Shown: piece by piece, positions 41,410 through 47,942 of the stretch | How the letters are laid out: each line of letters opens with the position of its first letter | Numbering within the stretch: position 1 is the first letter of the stretch | From: Mucilaginibacter oryzae | Lineage (GTDB): Bacteria; Bacteroidota; Bacteroidia; Sphingobacteriales; Sphingobacteriaceae | Direction: 5' to 3' | Assembly: GCF_003148845.1 (NCBI RefSeq) | Contig: NZ_QGHA01000010.1 | Span: forward strand, 62,001 to 126,000 | DNA: 64,000 nucleotides | Program-made: the position numbers and the translations under genes | Notes under the pieces: model-generated | Told to the model about the DNA's origin: nothing | The model's input: the letters and a program-made list of their open reading frames with translations, nothing else | The model's database searches: none

Positions 41410-42498
41410 TTATTTGTTCAAAGCCGCCTCAATCTGCTCGCTACATTCTTTCTCTAACTCATCATAATAGCCGCTTATGCTTTTAATCACCACTCCATTT
41501 TTATCTACGATGTAAAAGGTAGGTGTGCCAACAGTTTTAAATGCTTTTTTGGTTTGCAAATTTCCTATATAAGCCGGAAGGGCAAGCTTGTTAGCTGCTT
41601 TATATTTGGCTACCTTTTCAGCAGCTTCGGAAGTGTAGATACTTACGATCAAAAAATTTGATGATGCGTATTTTTTGCTTATCCTGTTTAATGCTGGGTT
41701 AGCCAACGCGTTGGCCGCACAATCAGTAGCACTGAAGGCTATTAGCAATACTTTGTTATTAAAGTTAGCAAGAGGGACGTCAACACCCTGTAGGTTTTTT
41801 AATTTTAAAGCGGGAGCTTGGCTACCCTCGGTAAGCAATTGTTTATTTGGTAAACTAAATGAAGCCAAATCAAAATTCAGTGCTTCGGCCGGTATTGCCC
41901 GGTTAATTTTGATGTTGGAAAAGTAAGCCTTTTCAAAGAAAGTTAGCCGCCCGATAGTATGTCCTCCTTTTTCGGCGATACCTGCACCAATTTCCTTATA
42001 AAATACAGGTAGGTATGTGGTTTTATTGATGGCGATGTAATCATAAGTAAAATCGTGCCTGCCGTTTATCATCTCGTCAAAGGCTTTTATAAAAAAGTAA
42101 CTACAATTTAGCCCGTTAATAATCGTATCTTTTTTTTGAAAAATATTAGTCCGGTTCTTTTCAAGCGCATACCTGATCTGTTCAATAACCGACATCATAC
42201 CCTGGTTTACCTGATCTGCTTCTGGTTTAACATGGAAACTATAGGTACTATCTTCCAAATCAAGTTGGTAAAGGGTATCATTTCTTAAAACAACCTCAAA
42301 TTGGGGCTTTCCTTTATCTGAGAGAGCCTCATCTCGTTTTTGCTTTAGCGAACCATGTGCGCCAAACTTCAACAGGCAGCGCATGCTGGTAAAATTTGTA
42401 TCTCCCTCGCTAAGCGGATTTTTTTTTGTTGAATGGTAAGTATAGCTTAAGGATTTTAAAGATTTTACTTTATTGATTGTTTTTTGCAGGTTCAGCAC
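41410..42498 (-). CDS. Thioredoxin-like (redoxin) secreted protein with a displaced start
   Basis: 362 residues if read from GTG 42498. The N-terminal two thirds are an outer-membrane-lipoprotein-sorting-like domain; the C-terminal third is a thioredoxin fold: APALKLKNLQGVDVPLANF, then VLLIAFSATDCAANALANPA and GTPTFYIVDKNGVVIKSISG with cis-Pro. The active site is Asp-Cys-Ala-Ala, so only one cysteine remains. The frame runs on upstream without a stop through a signal-peptide sequence (IPVIIFCVLSSFFAYAQ), so GTG is probably not the native start; see 42499-42592. Confidence 0.75.
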   Translation of the reverse strand: MLNLQKTINKVKSLKSLSYTYHSTKKNPLSEGDTNFTSMRCLLKFGAHGSLKQKRDEALSDKGKPQFEVVLRNDTLYQLDLEDSTYSFHVKPEADQVNQGMMSVIEQIRYALEKNRTNIFQKKDTIINGLNCSYFFIKAFDEMINGRHDFTYDYIAINKTTYLPVFYKEIGAGIAEKGGHTIGRLTFFEKAYFSNIKINRAIPAEALNFDLASFSLPNKQLLTEGSQAPALKLKNLQGVDVPLANFNNKVLLIAFSATDCAANALANPALNRISKKYASSNFLIVSIYTSEAAEKVAKYKAANKLALPAYIGNLQTKKAFKTVGTPTFYIVDKNGVVIKSISGYYDELEKECSEQIEAALNK

Positions 42499-42579
42499 TG
42501 CCTTTTTTTGCGCATATGCAAAAAAAGAGGAGAGTACACAAAAGATGATTACCGGGATTTGTTCATTTAACAGGTAGGT
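42499..42579 (-). other. Signal-peptide region out of frame with the only ATG
   Basis: In frame with the redoxin gene this stretch reads TYLLNEQIPVIIFCVLSSFF and AYAQKKA, a typical signal peptide with AYAQ cleavage, but contains no ATG, GTG or TTG. The ATG at 42566 (ATGAACAAATCC) is one base out of frame: with one more A it would read MNKIPVIIFCVLSSFFAYAQ. A one-base deletion in the A run (true mutation or sequencing error) is inferred. Confidence 0.6.
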
Positions 42580-42584
42580 TTATT

Positions 42585-42592
42585 CAAAGGTA
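42585..42592 (-). promoter_or_regulatory. -7 element of the redoxin gene
   Basis: TACCTTTG on the minus strand matches TAnnTTTG. Transcription would begin about 12 bases before the ATG at 42566, which supports that ATG as the original start. No TTG lies at the optimal distance. Confidence 0.5.
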
Positions 42593-42647
42593 AATTTTAT
42601 TTACCAAAAACCCAGTCTGTAAAACCATGCATCCTTCCCAAACAAAA

Positions 42648-42681
42648 AAAGAGCAGGCGCTCATCCAAACACCTGCTCTTT
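42648..42681 (-). terminator. Rho-independent terminator of RNase G
   Basis: AAAGAGCAGG (42648-42657) and CCTGCTCTTT (42672-42681) form a 10-bp stem; on the minus strand a run of seven T follows. It lies 50 bases beyond the RNase G stop. Confidence 0.85.
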
Positions 42682-42732
42682 TAAATTTCTTTACTATAGT
42701 GCTATTTTCAAACAGTTGCACTTCTGAGGGTT

Positions 42733-44283
42733 TTACAGTTTAATTTCTTCATCTTTTGATGAGAAGAAATGGAACTCTGTGATCTGGTAGGATGGGTTGC
42801 TTTTAACCTTGATCCACTGTCCGTATTTAACAAACCACTTCATTTGGCGGTTGTAGATGCCTTTTTTGATATAGGCTTCAATGTACGGGTGTACACACAG
42901 GGTTATGCCCTTTTCGTTTTGCTCGGTAAGGATGTAATTGAAATTGTTTTCAATATCGTCCATCAGCAAAATAGTTGGCCTGATAGTGCCGGTGCCATTG
43001 CAGGTTGGGCAAACCTCGCTGGTTACAATGTTCATTTCGGGCCTTACACGCTGGCGGGTAATCTGCACCAAACCAAATTTGCTTGGTGGCAAAATGGTGT
43101 GCTTGGCACGGTCGTACTGCATTTCGGCACGCAGAAAATCAAAAAGCTCCTTGCGGTTTTGCGGTTTGTGCATATCGATAAAATCGATCACCACAATACC
43201 GCCCATATCGCGTAGGCGTAACTGCCTGGCAATTTCTTTGGCAGCTTCCTTGTTTACCTGGTAAGCGTTCTCTTCCTGGTTCTCTTTGCTGGCCGTGCGG
43301 TTACCGCTGTTTACGTCGATAACGTGCAGGGCTTCGGTATGTTCAATAACCAGGTAAGCGCCGCCTGCAAGGTTAACTGTTTTGCCAAAGGCCCCTTTAA
43401 TTTGTTTTTCGATACCGAAGTGATCAAATATCGGCTCCTTATGCTTGTGCATGCGGACGATATTTTCCATATCGGGCGAAATTTCATGAATGTATGAACG
43501 AATTTCTTCGAACATACCATTATCATTGGTATAAATGTGCTGAAAATCGGGGTTTAATATATCCCGCAGGATAGTTGATGTACGCCCGATTTCGCCTAAA
43601 ACTTTTTTAGATGGCTCAACAGATGGCAGTTTGGTTATAAACTGCTCCCATTTTGAGATCAGGTCAAGCAGATCTTTCTGTAGTTCTTCAACACCTTTAC
43701 CCTCTGATACTGTACGGATGATAACGCCAAAATGCTTTGGCTTAATGCTTTCAACAACCTTACGGAGGCGGTTGCGCTCGGTATTGCTTTTTATCTTTTT
43801 CGAAATTGAAATCGCTTCCGAAAAAGGGACTAAAACAACATACCGCCCTGCTATAGACAGGTCGGAACTTAAGCGCGGCCCCTTGGTTGAGATGGGTTCC
43901 TTAGCTATTTGTACCGGGATAAGCTGGTTTTTGGTTAATATCTCAGAGATCTTGCCTCCTTTATTGATATCGGCCTCCAACTTAAACCCATCCAATAGCT
44001 TTGATTGATATCCCCCGCTACGTACCTGTTTGGTAAGCTTAAGCAGGCTTTGCACCTGCGGCCCCAGATCAAGGTAATGCAAAAAGGCATCCTTCTCATA
44101 GCCAACATCCACAAAGGCAGCATTAAGGCTGGGCATGATTTTTTTGATCCGGCCCAGGTAAATATCACCAACCGTATAGTTGTTGGTAACCTGCTCTTTA
44201 TGAAGTTCTACGAGTTGTTTATCCTGTAATAATGCAATGGTAGCTCCATTAGGGGATGAATCGATAATTAATTCTTTTATCAA
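42733..44283 (-). CDS. rng: Ribonuclease E/G family endoribonuclease
   Basis: 516 residues, RNase G length. It cleaves single-stranded RNA in rRNA maturation and mRNA decay. An S1-like domain (NYTVGDIYLGRIKKIMPSLN, AAFVDVGYEKDAFLHY, about 35-70) is followed by the catalytic RNase domain with AYLVIEHTEALHVIDVNSGN (metal-binding Asp, about 310-329) and VVIDFIDM, and the zinc-link SEVCPTCNGTG (CPxC, about 427-437). The only start in frame is TTG at 44283, because a stop TAG precedes it by one codon. It may be expressed from its own promoter, since a terminator hairpin at 44354-44374 separates it from the genes upstream. Confidence 0.93.
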   Translation of the reverse strand: MIKELIIDSSPNGATIALLQDKQLVELHKEQVTNNYTVGDIYLGRIKKIMPSLNAAFVDVGYEKDAFLHYLDLGPQVQSLLKLTKQVRSGGYQSKLLDGFKLEADINKGGKISEILTKNQLIPVQIAKEPISTKGPRLSSDLSIAGRYVVLVPFSEAISISKKIKSNTERNRLRKVVESIKPKHFGVIIRTVSEGKGVEELQKDLLDLISKWEQFITKLPSVEPSKKVLGEIGRTSTILRDILNPDFQHIYTNDNGMFEEIRSYIHEISPDMENIVRMHKHKEPIFDHFGIEKQIKGAFGKTVNLAGGAYLVIEHTEALHVIDVNSGNRTASKENQEENAYQVNKEAAKEIARQLRLRDMGGIVVIDFIDMHKPQNRKELFDFLRAEMQYDRAKHTILPPSKFGLVQITRQRVRPEMNIVTSEVCPTCNGTGTIRPTILLMDDIENNFNYILTEQNEKGITLCVHPYIEAYIKKGIYNRQMKWFVKYGQWIKVKSNPSYQITEFHFFSSKDEEIKL

Positions 44284-44353
44284 TTGCTACTCCATTTTAA
44301 CGGCAAATACCGTAAGTTAATATTGGGATAAAAACGCTAATAAATAAAAAGTA

Positions 44354-44374
44354 CCCGCCCCGTATTGAGGCAGG
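44354..44374 (-). terminator. Terminator after the mini-protein operon
   Basis: CCCGCC (44354-44359) pairs with GGCAGG (44369-44374) with one G-T pair; on the minus strand TACTTTTTATTTA follows. It would end transcription of the HU-TPR-mini-protein genes before RNase G. Confidence 0.5.
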
Positions 44375-44388
44375 TAAAAACTCTTTTT

Positions 44389-44464
44389 ATTGAGTCTTAA
44401 GTCGTTAGTCGGAAGTTTAAAGTCGAAATGACTTTGTGCTTCAGACTTAAAACTATCAACTTAA
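44389..44464. repeat. AGTC/GACT-rich palindrome (second member)
   Basis: The left part TGAGTCTTAAGTCGTTAGTC and the right part TTCAGACTTAAAACTATCAAC pair imperfectly (about 17 of 26 bases). The same alternating AGTC/GACT words build the inner stem of the element at 2695-2812. I treat the two as one loose family. Confidence 0.45.
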
Positions 44465-44473
44465 CAAAAAAGC

Positions 44474-44563
44474 TTATTTCTTTTTATGTCTGTTTTTTCT
44501 TAAACGTTTTTTGCGTTTGTGGGTAGCCATTTTGTGTCTTTTACGTTTTTTACCGCTCGGCAT
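44474..44563 (-). CDS. 29-residue AURKAIP1/COX24-domain (mS38/bS22-like) mini-protein
   Basis: ATG at 44563, TAA at 44474. The sequence starts MPSGKKRKRHKMATHKRKKR and continues LRKNRHKKK: 20 of 29 residues are Lys, Arg or His. The KRKRHKMxxHKRKKRLRKxR pattern is that of the AURKAIP1/COX24 family, whose members (mitochondrial mS38, mycobacterial bS22) are tiny basic ribosomal proteins bound to rRNA. It lies 22 bases after the TPR gene on the same strand, in the HU-TPR-mini-protein operon. It is shorter than most gene finders accept. The ribosomal role here is inferred from the family. Confidence 0.85.
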   Translation of the reverse strand: MPSGKKRKRHKMATHKRKKRLRKNRHKKK

Positions 44564-44585
44564 AATAATAATTTTTAAATGTGTG

Positions 44586-45446
44586 TTAGTTATTTAATTC
44601 CTTGATATATCCATCGATGCGCTGGCTGAATACAGAGTCAGGCATCATTTCCTTGCACTTTTGGTAAGCTTCAATAGCTTCCTTTTTCATGCCAAGTTGT
44701 TTGTAACTTTCGGCCAGGTAAAACGTTGGCTCAAGTTTCTCTTTTCTGTCAAGCGCCAGCAAGGTTTTAAACCTGCCAACCGCTTTTTCATACTGGCCCG
44801 ATTTCATGGCAAACATCCCTAAGTTAAGGTTAGCGTTCCAGTTATTCGGGTCTTTTTTAACCACCTCAAGCAACAGCGCAATGCCTTGCATGGGGCCTGC
44901 CGCACCGTTTACGTAAGCTATACCCAAACCTGTTTTACCTTCAAGGCTTTCGGGTTGCTGTTTCAAAACATTTTGAAATGCTTCGGCCGCGTTGCTTACA
45001 AAAGCGGGCTGCAGTAAAGTATCCTGTGTTAGTTTATATGCATCATTAAAACGGTTACCCGCGTTGATCCAGTCCTGTACTTTGTTTTGCTTACGGGCAG
45101 CAGCCTGGTAGTAAAACGCGGCAGGGGCGGGCTGGTTAACATCGTCCCACTGTTTGGCAAGTTCCCTTTGCAGGTTTACCGCATCAGCTTCAGATGCTTT
45201 TTTTAACTGGCCTTCAAGGTCGTTGATCTTAGCTGCAAGCGCGCCCCCAATAGCGGCTTTGGCAGGTTCAGATACCATATCAACAGTAACATTGGCAGCA
45301 GGTTTTTTAGCGCCTGTTTCGGCAGTCATGGCCGGTTTGCCTTTTTTATCGTCTTTTGGTTTAACCAGGCCTTTAACAGGCAAAAAATACAAATAGCCCA
45401 TAATAACAACTACGGCTGCACTAACTGCTATTTGTTTTTTATTCAT
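44586..45446 (-). CDS. Tetratricopeptide-repeat protein with N-terminal membrane anchor
   Basis: 286 residues. One N-terminal transmembrane helix (IAVSAAVVVIMGYLYFLPV, about 6-24) with a short basic start anchors it in the inner membrane. After an Ala/Lys-rich linker come TPR units, clearest at NNWNANLNLGMFAMKSGQYE, KAVGRFKTLLAL and EPTFYLAESYKQLGMKKEAI (about 195-275). TPRs bind partner proteins. It follows HU by 12 bases and precedes the 29-residue ribosomal-type gene, so all are one operon. The partner is unknown. Confidence 0.87.
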   Translation of the reverse strand: MNKKQIAVSAAVVVIMGYLYFLPVKGLVKPKDDKKGKPAMTAETGAKKPAANVTVDMVSEPAKAAIGGALAAKINDLEGQLKKASEADAVNLQRELAKQWDDVNQPAPAAFYYQAAARKQNKVQDWINAGNRFNDAYKLTQDTLLQPAFVSNAAEAFQNVLKQQPESLEGKTGLGIAYVNGAAGPMQGIALLLEVVKKDPNNWNANLNLGMFAMKSGQYEKAVGRFKTLLALDRKEKLEPTFYLAESYKQLGMKKEAIEAYQKCKEMMPDSVFSQRIDGYIKELNN

Positions 45447-45458
45447 GATGGCGTATAA

Positions 45459-45755
45459 TTATTTTTTACTGGTTTTGTTACCTGATTTTACTTTCTCAAC
45501 AAAAGTTTTAGCCGGTTTAAAGCTTGGTACAAAATGCTCAGGGATAATGATGGCAGTGTTTTTTGAAATGTTACGGGCTGTTTTTTTAGCGCGTTTTTTA
45601 ACCACAAAACTACCGAACCCTCTTACATAAACGTTTTCGCCGCTAACCATCGAGCTTTTAACCACTTTGAAAAACGCCTCAACAGTTTCTTGCACGTCTA
45701 CTTTCTCTATACCTGTCTTTGATGAGATTTCAGTTATAATTTCTGCCTTAGTCAT
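45459..45755 (-). CDS. HU/IHF family DNA-binding protein
   Basis: 98 residues. The HU fold is complete: MTKAEIITEISSKTGIEKVD, VQETVEAFFKVVKSSMVSGE (helices), NVYVRGFGSFVVKKRAKKTA (strand and arm, with GFGSF) and ...FVPSFKPAKTFVEKV. HU/IHF proteins bend DNA and compact the nucleoid. The arm carries RNISKNTAIIIPEHFVPSF, in which the Pro of the tip (IPEH) is kept. It is the first gene of the operon with the TPR protein and the mini-protein, with a promoter at 45805-45812. Confidence 0.93.
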   Translation of the reverse strand: MTKAEIITEISSKTGIEKVDVQETVEAFFKVVKSSMVSGENVYVRGFGSFVVKKRAKKTARNISKNTAIIIPEHFVPSFKPAKTFVEKVKSGNKTSKK

Positions 45756-45804
45756 ATCTTATTTACTTAAATTTTTTTATAAATACTTAACTGTTTTGGG
45801 GTTG

Positions 45805-45812
45805 CAAAAGTA
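45805..45812 (-). promoter_or_regulatory. -7 element of the HU operon
   Basis: TACTTTTG on the minus strand matches TAnnTTTG exactly, about 50 bases before the HU start codon. The -33 TTG is not obvious. Confidence 0.5.
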
Positions 45813-46023
45813 TTGCTTTATCCGTTAACAGCGAAATATTTATCCGTTTTTTTTTGTTTAGCGGTTAAAACCTACATTATCTTTACAATTTTGAGTATGA
45901 GCGGCTTATAAACGATTACTGAAGCGCATGCCCTGAGCTTGATTTTTGGGGGAAGAAATGTAATGTTTTACACTAAGTGGACGGAAACTATTGCACGGGC
46001 CGGAGAGCTTACAAACGGGCTGT

Positions 46024-46164
46024 TTACTCACCCAGGCTACGCTTAGCCGACCATCCCCTCTCTACAGCAAGTTGTAAAGAGGATAAAGAACGTAAATCAG
46101 AAAATCCCTTCTTTGCGCGCAGCGTAGAGAAGGGTGACAAGCGCAGCAATGTCGGGATGAGTAA
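46024..46164. repeat. TTACTCA-bounded imperfect palindrome
   Basis: The left arm begins TTACTCACCCAGGCTACGCT and continues CCATCCCCTCTCTAC. The right arm contains GTAGAGAAGGGTGACAAGCG and ends GTCGGGATGAGTAA. The ends are inverted copies and several inner blocks pair, around a variable centre. This layout resembles palindromes I know from Sphingobacteriaceae genomes, but only one copy is in this window. Confidence 0.6.
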
Positions 46165-46241
46165 CCTCGCCGCCCGGTTTATCAACCCTGTGTTTGTTTT
46201 TAACACAACCAATCCCCCTGCACATCATTACATTTACACCG

Positions 46242-47291
46242 ATGAATTTTGCCGACGAGATAGTACAATGGTACTTAACCAACAAACGCGACCTGCCCTG
46301 GCGCAACACCACCGACGCCTACACCATCTGGCTATCAGAAGTGATTTTGCAGCAAACCCGTGTTGAGCAGGGGATGCCTTATTTTTACCGTTTTCTTGAA
46401 AAATACCCGGATGTAAGCAGCTTTGCCGCCGCGCACGAAGATGACATCCTGAAACTATGGCAGGGTCTGGGCTATTACTCGCGTGGGCGTAACATGCTCA
46501 AAACCGCACGGATGGTGCAGGAAACTTATAACGGTAATTTTCCGGATAGCTATAACGAGCTTATTAAATTAAAAGGAATTGGCGAATATACCGCCGCGGC
46601 GATCTCATCGTTTGCTGCTAACGAAGCCCGCGCCGTGGTAGATGGAAACGTTTACAGGGTGCTGGCCCGCTACTTTGGTATTGATGAGCCCATCAACTCT
46701 ACCCAGGGCAAAAAAACCTTCCAGGGGCTTGCCGACGATTTTCTTAATAAGAAAACGCCGGGATTACATAACCAGGCGATGATGGAGTTCGGGGCAATGC
46801 TATGCAAACCCAAAAATCCGGCCTGCGGCAGTTGCCCGGTACGCCCCGGTTGCCAGGCCTTTAAAACCAATACCGTAAACGCGCTGCCGGTTAAACTAAA
46901 AACCGTAAAGGTGCGCGAGCGGTTTTTCAATTACTTTTTGATAACCGATGGCGATACCGTTTTAATGAATAAAAGGGGCGAAAACGACATCTGGGCTAAT
47001 ATGTTTGACTTGCCGATGGTTGAAACAGCCTCGGTTTTGCCTTTGGAAGAGTTACTCAAACAACCTGAGGTTTTAAACGTTTTTGGTAATATGATCAGGG
47101 CTACCGAAGTTTCGCCGGTTCATAAGCACGTTTTAACCCATCAGCGGCTTTTTGTAAGGCTGGTGAAAATAGATAATGCACCATCAATAAAACCGCATAA
47201 AAACTGGGTGAAAATTGATGTTCAAAAGGTGCCTGAATTAGCATTGCCCAAGATTGTATTTATATTATTAAAAAATATTTTTAATTTGTAA
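46242..47291 (+). CDS. mutY: A/G-specific adenine DNA glycosylase
   Basis: 349 residues from ATG 46242; the frame opens 16 codons earlier at a TTG that is rejected. It removes adenine mispaired with 8-oxoguanine. Catalytic Glu is in SEVILQQTRVEQG (about 28-40); the helix-hairpin-helix is LKGIGEYTAAAISSFA (about 109-124); the catalytic Asp is in AVVDGNVYRVLARYFG (about 130-145). The [4Fe-4S] ligands are LCKPKNPACGSCPVRPGC (Cys-x6-Cys-x2-Cys-x5-Cys, about 186-203). The C-terminal half is a NUDIX-like MutT domain (ANMFDLPMVET). It is followed by ssb 23 bases on. Confidence 0.95.
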   Translation: MNFADEIVQWYLTNKRDLPWRNTTDAYTIWLSEVILQQTRVEQGMPYFYRFLEKYPDVSSFAAAHEDDILKLWQGLGYYSRGRNMLKTARMVQETYNGNFPDSYNELIKLKGIGEYTAAAISSFAANEARAVVDGNVYRVLARYFGIDEPINSTQGKKTFQGLADDFLNKKTPGLHNQAMMEFGAMLCKPKNPACGSCPVRPGCQAFKTNTVNALPVKLKTVKVRERFFNYFLITDGDTVLMNKRGENDIWANMFDLPMVETASVLPLEELLKQPEVLNVFGNMIRATEVSPVHKHVLTHQRLFVRLVKIDNAPSIKPHKNWVKIDVQKVPELALPKIVFILLKNIFNL

Positions 47292-47293
47292 AA

Positions 47294-47301
47294 TAATTTT
47301 G
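47294..47301 (+). promoter_or_regulatory. -7 element upstream of ssb
   Basis: TAATTTTG matches TAnnTTTG exactly, 14 bases before the ssb ATG, directly after the mutY stop. No TTG is at the ideal distance. It suggests that ssb has its own promoter in addition to readthrough from mutY. Confidence 0.5.
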
Positions 47302-47314
47302 CGTTATTTATGGC

Positions 47315-47728
47315 ATGTCTGGAATAAACAAAGTAATACTCGTTGGCCACTTGGGGAAAGACCCTGAAATACGAAGTTTAGAAGGTGGGGTGTCAGTAAC
47401 GAGTTTTCCTTTGGCTACTTCCGAAACATTTAACAAGGATGGCCGCAAGGTTGAACAAACCGAGTGGCACAACATTGTAATGTGGAGGGGCCTGGCCGAA
47501 ATAGCGGCCAAGTTTTTGTCGAAGGGAAAACTGGTTTATATTGAAGGCAAGTTGCGTACCCGGTCTTTTGAAGACAAGGAGGGCATAAAAAAGTACACTA
47601 CCGAAATTGTTGCCGAAAACTTTACCATGCTTGGTCGCAAGAGCGATTTTGATGCCGATGCTCAGAAAATTTCATTAAGAAACGGAGGGTCGTTCATTGA
47701 CGACGCCACGGATGATGATAATTATTAA
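47315..47728 (+). CDS. ssb: Single-stranded DNA-binding protein
   Basis: 137 residues. The OB fold is clear: INKVILVGHLGKDPEIRSLE (about 4-23), TEWHNIVMWRGLAEIAAKFL (about 48-67) and KGKLVYIEGKLRTRSFEDKE (about 69-88). The C-terminus is acidic (DDATDDDNY) but ends in Asn-Tyr and not the DDDIPF type of E. coli, which is usual for shorter SSBs of this phylum. It protects ssDNA in replication and repair. The start ATG 47315 is preferred over one five bases upstream that is out of frame. Confidence 0.93.
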   Translation: MSGINKVILVGHLGKDPEIRSLEGGVSVTSFPLATSETFNKDGRKVEQTEWHNIVMWRGLAEIAAKFLSKGKLVYIEGKLRTRSFEDKEGIKKYTTEIVAENFTMLGRKSDFDADAQKISLRNGGSFIDDATDDDNY

Positions 47729-47760
47729 TTGATTGTACTTTACTAACCAACACCCAAAAA

Positions 47761-47789
47761 AACAGCCCCCGGAAATTCCGGGGGCTGTT
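47761..47789. terminator. Terminator between ssb and the S9 peptidase gene
   Basis: AACAGCCCCCGGAA (47761-47774) and TTCCGGGGGCTGTT (47776-47789) form a near-perfect palindrome. A T-run lies on the minus-strand side, so it acts best for the peptidase gene, and possibly for ssb too. Confidence 0.7.
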
Positions 47790-47803
47790 CGCGTTTTCTC
47801 CAT

Positions 47804-47910
47804 CCCCTCTTGAGAGGGGGCGCGATAGGAAAGAGCGCGAGCAGGGGTGTGTTATAAGAGCGACAAGCCTCTCTCAGAGTAACACACCCCTCCACCCCTC
47901 TCAAGAGGGG
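47804..47910. repeat. CCCCTCT-rich palindrome
   Basis: CCCCTCTTGAGAGGGG (47804-47819) and CCCCTCTCAAGAGGGG (47895-47910) are near-identical palindromes at the two ends. Between them AGGGGTGTGTTA and TAACACACCCCT are inverted copies. The whole is a nested palindrome. Confidence 0.65.
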
Positions 47911-47942
47911 AATCGCTCGAGGCCCGCGCTCTCATGCGCCTC

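Larger units (their letters stand above)
45756..46241. other. Divergent spacer between HU and mutY
   Basis: 486 bases without a gene. It holds the HU promoter element (45805-45812), a palindromic repeat (46024-46164) and, just before mutY, AT-rich DNA with a weak TACATTTA box. No coding frame is supported; the longer frames across 45977-46366 run through the repeat. Confidence 0.5.

Noticed and set aside
45977..46366. 129-codon plus-strand frame upstream of mutY
   Set aside because: It runs through the TTACTCA palindrome and into mutY in another frame; no conserved protein pattern.
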